This document shows, in pieces, positions 1 to 9,454 of a stretch of DNA of 20,567 nt. Position numbers and translations under genes: made by a program. The notes under the pieces were generated by a model that was given only the letters and a program-made list of their open reading frames with translations, did no database searches and was not told where the DNA came from. Source of the stretch: Entrophospora sp. SA101 (taxonomy: Eukaryota > Glomeromycota > Glomeromycetes > Entrophosporales > Entrophosporaceae); assembly GCA_958430865.1 (NCBI GenBank), contig CAUDNR010004138.1, positions 42,617-63,183 on the forward strand. The letters run 5' to 3'. Within the stretch, counting starts at the first letter, position 1. The number at the start of each line of letters is the position of its first letter.

Positions 1-26
1 TAATAATAATAATAATAATAATAATA
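1..26. repeat. (TAA)n microsatellite
   Basis: The window opens inside an almost pure TAA trinucleotide run. It is a simple repeat with no coding meaning, and its left end lies outside the window. Confidence 0.9.
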
Positions 27-997
27 GTTAATTTATTGTTTGATAATTATGAATACAAAGAATTGGAGAAATAATAAAGAAATTTATTTATTAATATTAT
101 AAACCTTTGGCATAGTACATCAAGCAAGGTTTGAATATTTCAGAATAAAGCTCTAAAGGGTTGTGGTGGTAGTGATGGTAATTATGGTGGTAGTGGCAAT
201 AATCATAATGCCATGGATACAAGTTGGTTAATAAAAAAAATAAAATTATTATTATTATCATCATTATAACTTGCCCAATGTAAATATATTTTGTTAATAT
301 TTAACTTATTCCAAATGATTTGATAATTAAATTCATTAAATTGAATAATAATATGCCAAATAAAAATAATTTCTATTTTCTAAAAATAAATATAATAAAA
401 AAAAGATGATTGCGTAACAGATTGTAGCTAACCTTTAAAAATATTAAAAAAACCAAATTAACTCCATTTTATTAATAGCCATTCTTGAAAAGAGTCTGTT
501 ACGCGAATTTGTTTTTTGTTTGAAAATATCAAATAAATATCAATAAATTTTGTTTGATATGATCTTCTCTTCTATTTCATCCAGCAATATATATTAATAT
601 ATTAATATTATTAGGTAAAATGTTTATTATTATTATGAAAATAATCTTTAAAAAGCAAATTTGAAGTTAATACTTTTCTATAAACAAATTATGTAATTTA
701 AAAAAATAAACATTTAAAGAACTTAACTATTGCATTTATTATGAAAAAAATTAAGCCCAAAGTGAAATTGTGCATGTTATCCAGTTTCTTAATTTATTAT
801 TATTATAGAACTTATAGAACTGGTAGTCCAACTTCATGTTAAGATTATCGCTTAGTGGTATTTGTTTACCCTGGCAAAAAATACATCAAAATAAAGGTTT
901 TTCATATATTTGTTATTTTTTATGATTCAAGCAACAATTTGATTAAATCAGGCAAGTTTGTGTATGAAAGCGTGATTTTTTTCTTCATTTTTTCATA
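27..997. other. AT-rich intergenic stretch with a Gly/Asn-rich open frame and a small hairpin
   Basis: No clear gene is visible. On the plus strand, 159-269 is open and begins with a Gly/Ser/Asn-rich run (GCGGSDGNYGGSGNNHNAMD) before a low-complexity Leu/Ser tail and a TAA at 267-269. It is preceded by AG acceptor-like sites (TTTCAG, CTCTAAAG), so it could be the last exon of a gene entering from the left, but this is weak. A 10-bp inverted repeat, GCGTAACAGA at 412-421 and TCTGTTACGC at 495-504, could be the arms of a small hairpin. The rest is A/T-rich low-complexity sequence. Confidence 0.3.
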
Positions 998-999
998 TA

Positions 1000-1570
1000 C
1001 AGTGTGATTCAAAAAAAATGGTGGTCACAAAAATATCACATATCTCAACAATTACACAACATAGTTGAATGAAATTGGATTCATTTGAAAGCTTTATCAT
1101 TTACTTTATTAAATAATAAAAAATAAACATGAAATGCTATTGCCAATTTTCTCTAAAGCTAATTCATAGATTTTTTTTAGAACTTTGCTAAATTTTTGTC
1201 CCTGAAATTTTAACATGGAATTTTTTAATGATAGCTCTGACACAAGCATATACATAATAATTATATAAAAAATCATACCAGTCTATAGCAAAAGTTCTGG
1301 AGATTATGTATATAAAGTTTCACACTTCCAGATTTTCTAGAATTTTGTCAATTGAAAATAAAAGGAATTTGATTATTTGAAAAAACCATTCAAATGTGTA
1401 AATTTCTTTAATAATTGCTCTAAAGCCCACATAACAATATACTTCAAAACTTTTCTATATTATAATCCAAGATCTTCCAATTCTCTGGTATAATTTTTAT
1501 TACATAATTTTGGCTACTTTTTCATTAAAAACAATATTTTACAAACCACCATTTTTTTTGAATCACACTG
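1000..1570. mobile_element. mariner/Tc1-type MITE with perfect TIRs and TA target site
   Basis: Two perfectly matching inverted ends face each other. The left end, from 1000, begins CAGTGTGATTCAAAAAAAAT and runs to 1025. Its exact reverse complement occupies 1545-1570. Each end is flanked by TA (998-999 and 1571-1572), the target duplication typical of the Tc1/mariner superfamily. The 571-bp interior has no open frame of note and no transposase motif, so this is a non-autonomous element moved in trans. The identity of the ends over 26 bp plus TA suggests fairly recent insertion or selection on the ends. The superfamily assignment rests on the CAGT-type ends and TA, not on a transposase. Confidence 0.85.
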
Positions 1571-1601
1571 TAATTGTATGTGAATTTGAAATTTAGTCAA
1601 C

Positions 1602-1695
1602 TACACATGTAAACTTGATAAGTCGGACGTAACAATCAATTGCTTAAAGTACTTGATAATATAAATAAATGCCGAGTATCAAGTTTACATGTGTA
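1602..1695. repeat. 19-bp perfect inverted repeat (hairpin)
   Basis: TACACATGTAAACTTGATA at 1602-1620 is repeated as its exact reverse complement at 1677-1695, around a 56-nt loop. It lies only about 30 bp from the right end of the MITE at 1000-1570. It may be a tiny foldback element or a remnant of another MITE. No target duplication is obvious. Confidence 0.75.
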
Positions 1696-1845
1696 AAAGA
1701 AATTTCACGCCCATGTTTAAAATTGGATTAATACTGTAAAACTTGTTTATGTTTCTCATTTATAAATAGTTCTTTTTACAATAGAAAATATTTGGAATTA
1801 AAACTTCTTTTAGTCTTATTTGACTACAAGAAAAAAAGTTAAAGA

Positions 1846-1879
1846 ATTTACTTTCTGAATATTCATTCAGGAAGTAAAT
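1846..1879. repeat. 15-bp inverted repeat with 4-nt loop
   Basis: ATTTACTTTCTGAAT (1846-1860) pairs with ATTCAGGAAGTAAAT (1865-1879) with one mismatch and a 4-nt loop. It is a tight hairpin in non-coding sequence. Function is unknown. Confidence 0.6.
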
Positions 1880-2231
1880 CAACGCCATATGACAATAAAC
1901 ATGAGGTGAAAGAACAAAGGATACGTGAGTGGTATATTTTAAAAAGAACGGACATTATTTTCCTGAAATATCGTTATTGAATAGTTCTTTAATGTGTTTG
2001 TTTTAATATATATCATCTAAATATTAACGGTTGATTATCGGACGATCGATACGTCATTCTATCGATTAATTTAGATAATTTTTTTTTGAAAAAAAAATTT
2101 TATGGTCGTGCGGGCGTAAATCATGATAAAAATAAAATTGTAATTTACCATTTGATACAATGTGGCAAGCATGGTATTCATTAAAAAATAATGATTATGT
2201 AATATGATTTCTTCTGATGTTCATTTCAATG

Positions 2232-2527
2232 TTACGAATGAATTGGTTCTAAAATATCAATAACAAACTTACTTACCTGTGCATTTTTATCCATAATATC
2301 TGACTTTACCAAGGTCATTAATTAAATCTTTGAACAAAGCCCATCAAGGTGCTCTCTATATTTAAATAGTCCATTTGCCAATTTGTTCACAAAGTAAGTT
2401 TTTCCCATAGTTCTGATTTTTCATTTTTCAAATACGATGTTGGAGTACTCATATTGACATCTACCTTATAAGAACTCGTATTTACGTAGTTCCCATAAGT
2501 AAGCAAAAATGCCTCAATTGCTTTTCT
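2232..2527 (-). pseudogene. decayed coding scraps, unrecognised
   Basis: On the minus strand, two short open stretches have coding-like composition. 2527-2390 reads 46 codons containing KAIEAFLLTYGNYVNTSSYK and SYLKNEKSELWEKL, then stops. 2318-2232 reads 28 codons from an ATG (MTLVKSDIMDKNAQ, then VSKFVIDILEPIHS) to a stop. Other frames between them also look protein-like, for example WALFKDLINDLGKVRYYG, which suggests frame-shifted decay. A GTAAGT sits inside the second stretch but would give an intron of only 28 nt, so I do not use it. No family is recognised; it may be the relic of a transposon or of an old gene copy. Confidence 0.25.
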
Positions 2528-2999
2528 TTACCTTCAATCATATTTTTCCTATTAAATATAGATAATAACATAGTGCCGTTAAGTTCACTATACCTTCTTG
2601 CTGATTTAATAGATTCTCTTGACACCTAATGCATGTTTCCAATAAAATATTAAAATAAAAAACTCTATCGTATCAATCGCATTTGACTCTGAATATAACT
2701 ATTCGTAACTAATTTCACCAGCAATTATAAATACATGATTGGTGGCTTAAAATTTTCATATAAATTTTATAATTTATAACATAAAATTTTACAATTCAAC
2801 ATAAAATTGTAAAGTATTAATTGAGAATTCTAGTCTTAATACTTGGTTGCAAGATATATACCAAGTAAAATATTGTTGTCCCGTTGAGATTACTGCATCA
2901 ATACCCTAAATTATATACATTATGTATGTTTTGCTATTTAAACGCTTGAGAAAATAGTATGGTTCATATATGCAAAATTTAAGATGTTGAGAAATTTTT
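2528..2999. other. intergenic AT-rich sequence
   Basis: No gene is visible. Short near-palindromes built from ACAATT/AATTGT and AGTATTAA/TTAATACT occur between about 2770 and 2850. Nothing else can be supported. Confidence 0.5.
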
Positions 3000-3262
3000 A
3001 TTTGTTTGTTTGTTTGTTTATTATTACTATTTACATATAAAATATGCCTTGAGAACTTTCTTCGAGGTGTATGTTGACTCTATTCTCCCCTGGGGAAATA
3101 AACCGGTTCTTGTTCTTTAACTTAATATCATGCTTGCAGCTCTATGAATCTGCATATTACGCACCGGAGATCACCAAGTCCTCACTCTTTGAGGTATAAA
3201 CGCTATCCTAGACAATTCACCGGTGGTAATGTCTCAGCCAGTATATCGAGGTCGCTGTAACC
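3000..3262 (-). mobile_element. candidate retroelement 3' end with (CAAA)n tail
   Basis: This segment is visibly richer in G and C than its surroundings. Read on the minus strand it ends in an AATAATAAACAAACAAACAA-type tail, seen on the plus strand as the TTTG repeat at 3001-3018. A non-templated-looking short tandem tail after a compositionally distinct body is typical of LINE and SINE 3' ends, which would make this a 5'-truncated insertion on the minus strand. No reverse-transcriptase motif, clear tRNA-like A/B boxes or target duplications could be identified, so the class is open. Internal repeats of CACCGG (near 3160 and 3218) may mark a structured RNA. Confidence 0.35.
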
Positions 3263-3865
3263 ATTTACTATTAATATTAACAATTTACAATCGCTTCATT
3301 AGTAGCAAATATATATATATAGTAAATTGTAAACGGGAAAATTTTTATGATTTTTACAAAATCGATAATGTCTGTCCGTTATCGAATAAATTGAACTGTT
3401 TCCAACAGGTTGATTTTCATAATAAAAACGACATCGTCAATTTAATTTTCTTCGCATTGATGATTCACCTGAGATAGACTTGAAGTGTTGGGATTAATTG
3501 ATGACTTCATGTCATAGATATAAACCATTCAGATATATTATTCTGTGCTAAATGTCTGGTTGCAAGACACACCATAGTCTCGATGACATTAGAATAAGCG
3601 TTGCCATTCATTAATAGTACTAGCACCCAAAGAATAAGATTTATTGAATACGATTTTTTCATTGATCGATTGACCGAATATAATAAATGAAATGAAATCT
3701 TCTCATGCCAAATAAATTCGTCCATTTGTTCATTCTAATTAATTAAATTAATTATTCACTTCCATTTATTTAAAATGGAAGAGAAAAAGGCATTAATACG
3801 ATAATGAGAGGGGAGTTTTCTGCTGCTCATAATTTGAAGTATGTTTCTAAGAAATATGGAACTTG
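3263..3865. other. intergenic stretch with small hairpins
   Basis: No supported gene. ACAATTTAC near 3280 faces GTAAATTGT near 3322 across an (AT)n run. CTTCCATTT at 3759-3767 faces AAATGGAAG at 3773-3781. A 72-codon minus-strand frame at 3507-3725 has no recognisable features. Confidence 0.4.
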
Positions 3866-4224
3866 ATGAAAGAAACTGAAATTGTAAAAGACGGTGGAGA
3901 AAATATAAAAAGGGCTATTTGTGGAGTTAATGTCTCCGAAACTTCTGATGTTATTCTTCATTTTAATGTTGCAGGGAATCTACGTCTAACTACATATATT
4001 AACATTACATGTTTATTGGGAATACAATGACCTCAAAAAGAATTTTTGAAAAAAAATTTGATAATTTTGGTAAAACGATGTCGCAAAACGAACAATGATT
4101 ATCCGGAATGAATATGTACTACAACAATTGTGATAATGGGAGTAATAACAATGATAATATTGACAATGAAGAAATTGTTGATAAAAGAAAGTTAATTAGT
4201 ATTTATTCAATGATATTTCAATGA
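3866..4224 (+). pseudogene. coding-like but interrupted stretch, unrecognised
   Basis: From ATG 3866 a 54-codon frame begins MKETEIVKDGGENIKRAICG and ends at TGA 4028-4030. Overlapping it by two bases in another frame, an ATG at 4027 starts MTSKRIFEKKFDNFGKTMSQ, meets TGA at 4096-4098, and then continues open as an Asn/Asp-rich segment (SNNNDNIDNEEIVDKRKLIS) to TGA 4222-4224. The purine-rich, low-stop composition differs from the flanks, which suggests an old coding locus broken by a stop and a frame change. There is no family match and no convincing splice pair. It could also be chance. Confidence 0.2.
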
Positions 4225-4338
4225 AAGAAAAAAATAAAAAAAAAAGCCTTTTTGAATTAATCAACGGAGTTAACGTCAAAATTACTTGATAAACTATCTC
4301 TATTATTTATTCCTTTTTAAATTTACTTGTACTATGTA

Positions 4339-5110
4339 CACTTCCTGGACAAAAGTATAGGGACACCTGCAGATCATTGCAAATAATTGAATAAAGTGAC
4401 ATAAAAATTTTACTGTCCCAATCACACCTGCTTATTAAGTAAAAATTAATCTACTATATATAATAAATAAAAGCATTGTTGTTTTACAAACCTTAAAAGA
4501 TAAAAATGAAAATTCCAGAATTTTTTTTAAAATCTTTAACTCAAAAATGGACCACATCAGCAAGTTCTAACGACCTTTGTAATATAAGTGAAAAATGTTT
4601 CTCATGTTTAAAACTAGTTAATTCTAAAATTTTAGAGCATTTGGTGAATTAATTAATGAGGAAAAAAGTAAATCGTTAAAAATTTTACAAAATGATTTAA
4701 CCTCAAATTGTTCACTAATTTGAAAAATAAAAGACATAAAAAATATATGAAACTATTTTAAATTGATTATATTTTATTAAAAAAAAATTAATATCTTGTC
4801 GGGTTTCCTCTACTTTACAAAACAGCATCAACCCTTCATGGCATACTATCTATTAATTTTTTAAATATTAACGTTCTTCAAAATTGGAAAAAAACAATCC
4901 GTTTAGGATTTTTGTCCATAAATTGAGAAATAATATGGCAAACTTTGTGAAATTCTGCAAATAACTAATTTCAAACATGAGACACGTTTTTTGCTTGTAC
5001 CATAAAGGTCGTTAGAACTTGCTATTGTGGTCAATTTTCGAGTCAAACATTTTTCAGAAAATTCCGAAATTTTCATTTTTTATCTTTTTAAGGTTTTGTA
5101 AAACAATAAT
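4339..5110 (-). mobile_element. internally deleted Tc1/mariner element with long foldback arms
   Basis: The left end begins just after a TA (4337-4338) with CACTTCCTGGACAAAAGTAT, followed by AGGGACACC, the classic Tc1-like terminus. Inside it, about 147 bp at 4474-4620 recurs as an inverted, roughly 80 percent matching copy at 4962-5110; the shared core includes AGCAAGTTCTAACGACCTTT. Between the arms lies the C-terminal tail of a Tc1-type transposase on the minus strand (4788-4865). The rest of the transposase is missing and the expected right terminus, a mirror of the left one, was not found. The element is therefore a decayed, deleted and non-autonomous foldback copy. Confidence 0.75.
4788..4865 (-). 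pseudogene. Tc1-type transposase, C-terminal remnant
   Basis: Read on the minus strand from 4865, the frame gives FKKLIDSMP, a stop, RVDAVL, another stop, then SRGNPTRY and a TAA at 4788-4790. Tc1 family transposases end with a conserved pattern of the form SMP(R/K)R...AV(L/I)..(K/R)GG.T.Y, and the terminal stop here falls exactly where that family ends. Two in-frame stops and the loss of everything upstream, including the DDE catalytic residues, make it non-functional. It sits inside the foldback element and fixes that element's orientation as minus. Confidence 0.75.
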
Positions 5111-5956
5111 TTTTTTTTATATTAATATGCGGTAAAATCATCCAAAATGTTAAACTTTGAAAACGTATAGTCTTTATAACCTAAGTTAGAGTAAAAAAAT
5201 TTCCGTGGTTTTTTTCTTTGTGATTCAAAGAATAGCCTGACAGAGAGTTTTTTTTTAAATTATTAGTAAAAAAAAGTTTATTAAAGGATTAAAGATGTAC
5301 GATTTTATATATTAATAAAAAATTTTTTGATAAGCATTTCCTTTTAAAGAAAACGTAAAGTATCTTTCATAATAATAAATAATAATAAAAATCGTAAATA
5401 ATAAAATATCCAAATTTAAATAAAGAAATATTTAGAATTAATCAGCTTTTGAATAAGTTATATTTTGTAAAAGACTTCGTGTTTAATAAAATACCGAAGT
5501 CCAATAAAAGAAAAAGACTAATTCATAATGCACATGCAGTCAAAAAAATGAAAAATAATCGAATTTCTTTATATTTAATTATTTAAGTACATAATCTCAG
5601 GACTAAGCTATAAACTGATATAAATAATTTTTTTATTGTTACAAATTATTTTATATTTTATCACGAAAACAAAGTTCAGAGCTGTTGTCTTTTAAACAAT
5701 CAAAGCATAAACTACAATCCATTCTGTAAATATCCTTTTGATCACGTGATCCGTACCAATCGATTGAAAGATGGGAAGCGTCAATGTTGTTAAAGACTGT
5801 AATAATAATGGGTTGGATGTGATTAAGCATTTGAATGGTGAATACGCTTGCAAAATTTATTGTTATTGAATTATGCAGTCAGAACTCGTTAAACCGAAGT
5901 AAATGCACAAAAAAAATCTTAATAAATCGGATAATAAAGTTTGTCGTGCATATCAA
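5111..5956. other. intergenic AT-rich sequence
   Basis: No clear gene. A 32-codon plus-strand frame from ATG 5771 to TGA 5867-5869 (MGSVNVVKDCNNNGLDVIKH and onward) has coding-like composition but no partner exon was found. Poly-A and poly-T runs dominate the rest. Confidence 0.4.
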
Positions 5957-6546
5957 CACAAGTAAAAAAAAGAAAAATCGATAATGCTCCCGATTTTTTG
6001 TCAAATTGATCAATAAATTATGGATTCTTACAATTTTTAGAATTGATAAAAATCAGGGATTTCTGAATTGTCCCTATTTTTGATAAGCAATTAGTTAAAA
6101 TTCGGGATCACCAATTGTCAACTGGTTATTAACATTGCCAAAAATCGGGTGGATAATTGGTTTTTTTTTGATTTGATATCGAATTTTTCTAATTGGTCAC
6201 TGAATACCTTATCATTATTATTGATGCAAGTTATAATAACAATTAAAATAACTTACAGAAAAATAAGTTATATAACCTTCTTCATAAATCAGTGAATAAT
6301 CATTCAGAAATTAATAAAAGATCAGCTAAAGTTTCAGGGTGTCTGATATGATACATTTTTTTGCCTGATAGTTTACTGATTTTTGGACACTGAATTTCTA
6401 CCATTTGGTTACTGATTGTTGCCAATGTGCGCCAAAATTCAATAACAATCAGATATGAGAAAATCATCAATATTCTTAAAATAGGTAAAAAATCAGGTAT
6501 CTGATATTTCACCGGTTTTATTCCGAATTTCCTTTTTTTACCTGTG
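5957..6546. mobile_element. candidate MITE with imperfect terminal inverted repeats
   Basis: The left end, CACAAGTAAAAAAAAGAAAA from 5957, is mirrored at 6546 by CACAGGTAAAAAAAGGAAAT read inward on the minus strand, about 20 of 24 positions agreeing. Part of that match is poly-A, so it is less specific than it looks. The roughly 590-bp interior is non-coding and holds many diverged copies of a TGGTNACTGA-like word in both directions. No target duplication is visible. The superfamily is not assigned. Confidence 0.35.
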
Positions 6547-6728
6547 TGTTAGACCAAAAGCGTTCTGTATATTAATCTTCTGCTTGGAGAGGACAGCATC
6601 AACAATGGCAGAATGAACAGTAAAGGCAACCCAAATTTGTTCATTATCAACATCAACATCTGTTGTTTTTAATAAACATAAAAAAAAACAAAAGGTTAAG
6701 ATGGCAGACTTATTTATTTCTTGTGACA

Positions 6729-6865
6729 AAACAATCAATCTTTATTTTTTTTTTTTTAATAAAAAAAAACAATTGATCTTTATTTTCATTATCATTGAAC
6801 AATCAACCTTTATTTTTGTTATCATTAAATAAACAATCAATCTTTATTGTTTATTGTTATTAAAA
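6729..6865 (+). repeat. tandem repeat, about 30-39 bp unit, four copies
   Basis: Four successive units start with AACAATC(A)A(T/C)CTTTATTTT or a one-step variant, at about 6729, 6768, 6798 and 6831, and most continue as CATTATCATT or GTTATCATT. The units differ in length mainly through the T-run and A-run. It is a degenerate minisatellite in non-coding DNA. Confidence 0.65.
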
Positions 6866-8061
6866 AAATGAATCAGCTAATTCTTTTTTTTTATTTTTCG
6901 CGATTAGCCAAATTTTTACCTTTTATCAAAAACCATTCACAAATTTCAATTGTTGATAGTAACAAAGATAATTTTTTTGGATTCGGGATTTTTTAAGATG
7001 ATTGGCTCTGTGTAAATAGGAGATAAGAGGCTTTCTCAAATCTTAGATTGATTGGTTTTTTTTCTTCCCCACTACACATTATTTAGCATAGTAGAAATTT
7101 CATTTTATCTAAAAAAAGAAGACCGGAAGTTCTTTATTGATATTTACAAAATGTAAAGTTATTGTTCTCATAACAATAATGCTAATTGAAATTTCCAAGG
7201 AGGCTTCGACTGTTTTTAAAAAAAAAATTTCTTCAAAAATAATTTATTTTTTGTTAATACATATTTAAACATTAACGTGCTTTTTGTACAGTCACACAAC
7301 CCGCACTATTTTTTTTATTATATTAATTAATAATTAACAACAATCTAGGGAAAAAAATTATCACCATGTTATTTATTAATCATTAATAAGCAGAAAAGAA
7401 CAAAATCAATGGTTTTTTAATTGCCAACAACAATCAATGAACATGATTAAAATTTATAAACGAATGTATCATTATCATTATTTACATTTTTCAAAAAGAG
7501 ATGATGATGATCATTTTGACGAATTGTGTCAACACAAAAAAAAAATTTGTTCACCACAATGTTTTGTATATATTTCAATTTTGCTCCAAAAATTCAGTTT
7601 ACCAAAAATTCAGAAACAAACCTTTGCGATATGCAATTTGCAATCTGCAGTTTGCGAAATTCAAAAATTGCAATCTGTAAATAATAAAATAGCAAATTGT
7701 AATTTGCATATTGTTGCATAGTTTATAAAACGGACTGTAGAAGATTTCCTTTTTTGAAAAACTGTAGGTTAGCGCGTTTGACAAAAATAAATAAGACTAA
7801 TAAATAGTTGTCAAGATTTTCGAAATATTTATACTGGACAAAAATCTTCTATTCCAAAATTGGAATTTTTTTCACGCCTTTATTAATAATTGTTAACTAG
7901 ACTGCCGTTAACTTCAATTAGATCACGTTATTGTTGTTACTGATATTATTAACTATTAATTACAAATTATACATAAAATGGTATACTGCACAGTATATTA
8001 CAAATAAAAACTTCCTTTCTTGTCGTAAATAATTTTAAATTTTCGTATATTGTTTTATAAT
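6866..8061. other. intergenic region downstream of the molybdate transporter
   Basis: No supported gene. It contains the small repeat cluster at 7623-7719 and otherwise AT-rich low-complexity sequence. The last 200 bases before 8062 are the 3' flank of the minus-strand transporter and should hold its 3' UTR; A/T-rich content makes any polyadenylation signal ambiguous. Confidence 0.4.
7623..7719. repeat. cluster of GCAATTTGC/GCAATCTG words
   Basis: Short related words (ATGCAATTTGCAATCTGCAG, TTTGCGAAATT, TTGCAATCTGTA, GCAAATTGTAATTTGCATAT) repeat directly and inverted within about 95 bp, giving an imperfect hairpin between roughly 7628 and 7715. It is probably replication-slippage or foldback sequence. 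No function can be assigned. Confidence 0.5.
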
Positions 8062-9454
8062 TCACTTTTTAAGTTTCATCATCAAGAAGCGAGTAATAAA
8101 AAACAAAAGGCTAACCAGCATACCACCAATATATCCAATTCCATCATTTTGGAAGCCGACCAATAATCCTGCTGTTACGATCACTAGGGCAAAATTCTTC
8201 TTTTTTATCTCATCATCATCTTTATCATCAGAAGTGTTCATAAAATTTCGTGCTGCGGATGCCAATTCCGCTCCAGAAACAAAGAGCATTACACCAAGAA
8301 CTGAATTAGGGAAGTAATTTAGGAGATTGGTTAAAGTCTTTCCAAATAATATCCCCAGGACTAATTTAAAAAATCCAAGGATCAAAACGCTAACTTCGGA
8401 TCTTGCGCCGAAACGGTATTGTCCAGCGAGTCCACCTGATCCGTGACAATATGGAACAGAGCCAAAAAAACATCCAATAATGTTCATAAGTCCGACGGAA
8501 ATTGAAATTTTTTCAACAGTGTTCAATGAGGACCGTTCCGGGAACAAATCATTAGCTAATACCGACAATGCGATAACAGAATTGAGAGCTGTCAGTGGAA
8601 GTTGACCAAGAGATGCACTAAGAAATCCGGTTTTAAATTCTTCTAGGGTTGGGACAACAATTTCGGGATAATTAAATGAGGCCGATGGTAATGTACTACC
8701 AGATTCAAAGACTTTTATAAATGCGATTATTAGCCCAAAAACAAATAGAATTAATGCCGTTGGTGTTTTTTTAGATGAATAAAACGTAAATACGAATATG
8801 AACGATAGCATGGCCCATTCATAGTTATCATTCCATTTCCAAGAACTACCACCCCAACTACCGCTTTTTCGAACCAGTTCGACAGCTTTTATGATTAGAA
8901 TCATGCCTGCACCCAACTGAATACCTCTGACGATTGGAATGGGTGTCCACTTTTCGATGATCTTGATAGTTCTAGTGATGCCAAGAATAAATATCATAGA
9001 CCCAACACCAATACCTGCCGACATGACTTCACCTATTGATAATTGTATCGAGATCGCTACCGCCGCAATAGCTGTTATAGACATAGGTATTATTAATATT
9101 TTTTTTAAAAAAAAACCGATAAAAATCATGAAAAATAAATTTATTGCCTTTCATAGGTTGAACACACATGGGGATTCGAAACATCAAACCACTAGTGATG
9201 TTCCATAGACCTCCGAATATAAGCGATGCGGTCAAAGAAATTTGTCCAGTGATCGAAAGAGCTACTAAGATGGGAAGTAAAGTGCCTAAATCTCCGAGAC
9301 TGCCACTTAATTCTGATAGAGATGTATTCTTTTTTATATGTAATGTTCTCTCTTTGATGGATGAGCGAATATAAAGTGAAGGATTCCGCCATAAGGAAAT
9401 GCCTTGGTTCAAATTTGGTGATTCTGCAACTTCGATGATTTCGTGAGAGGCCAT
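8062..9454 (-). CDS. molybdate transporter, MOT1 type (SulP-related), two exons
   Basis: Predicted product is a 438-aa polytopic membrane protein that takes up molybdate for molybdenum-cofactor synthesis; whether it sits in the plasma or an inner membrane cannot be read here. Exon 1 is 9454-9148 and exon 2 is 9071-8062. Joining them gives QPMKAIAAVAIS (residues 99-110), a hallmark of the MOT1 family. Other family motifs are GSLGDLGTLLP (51-61), VRGIQLGAG (150-158), LGQLPLTALNSVIAL (257-271) and YCHGSGGLAGQYRFGAR (310-326). About ten hydrophobic segments are visible, plus an acidic/basic loop (TSDDKDDDEIKKK, 382-394). Length matches the family, about 440-460 aa, and there is no STAS domain, as expected for MOT1. 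The start ATG at 9454 is the first in frame and leaves a normal hydrophilic N-terminus. The only oddity is the GC-AG intron. Substrate is inferred from the family. Confidence 0.92.
9072..9147 (-). other. GC-AG spliceosomal intron in the molybdate transporter
   Basis: On the minus strand exon 1 ends ATGAAAG and the next bases are GCAATAA; the intron ends ATAACAG before CTATTGCGGCG. Removing these 76 nt joins two open frames that differ by one register and restores QPMK-A-IAAVAIS exactly, the Ala codon being split G|CT. No GT donor lies close enough to preserve the motif. GC-AG is the best-known minor variant of U2 introns, and the AAAG|GC context with a purine-rich exon end fits it. Confidence 0.85.

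Noticed and set aside
2250..2277. 28-nt GTAAGT...TTTTAG segment as an intron
   Set aside because: Too short compared with the other introns here, and reading straight through is also open.
3223..3477. 84-codon plus-strand frame
   Set aside because: It needs a GTG start, begins inside the GC-richer insert and runs out into AT-rich DNA, with no features of a protein family.
3507..3725. 72-codon minus-strand frame
   Set aside because: No motif, no intron partner, and an alternative frame of the same strand looks equally protein-like. Evidence is too thin.
6300..6738. Two minus-strand frames of 70 and 66 codons
   Set aside because: The first lies within the candidate MITE. The second has a protein-like end (NEQIWVAFTVHSAIVDAVLS) but begins in repeat sequence; no acceptor or upstream exon could be fixed.
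7437..7721. 94-codon plus-strand frame
   Set aside because: Its second half is the GCAATTTGC repeat cluster and the first half is low-complexity; not supported as a gene.
9155..9175. GT donors within ATGTGTGTTCAACC as alternative to the GC donor in the transporter
   Set aside because: They would delete the conserved VQPMK residues and do not restore the frame and motif.
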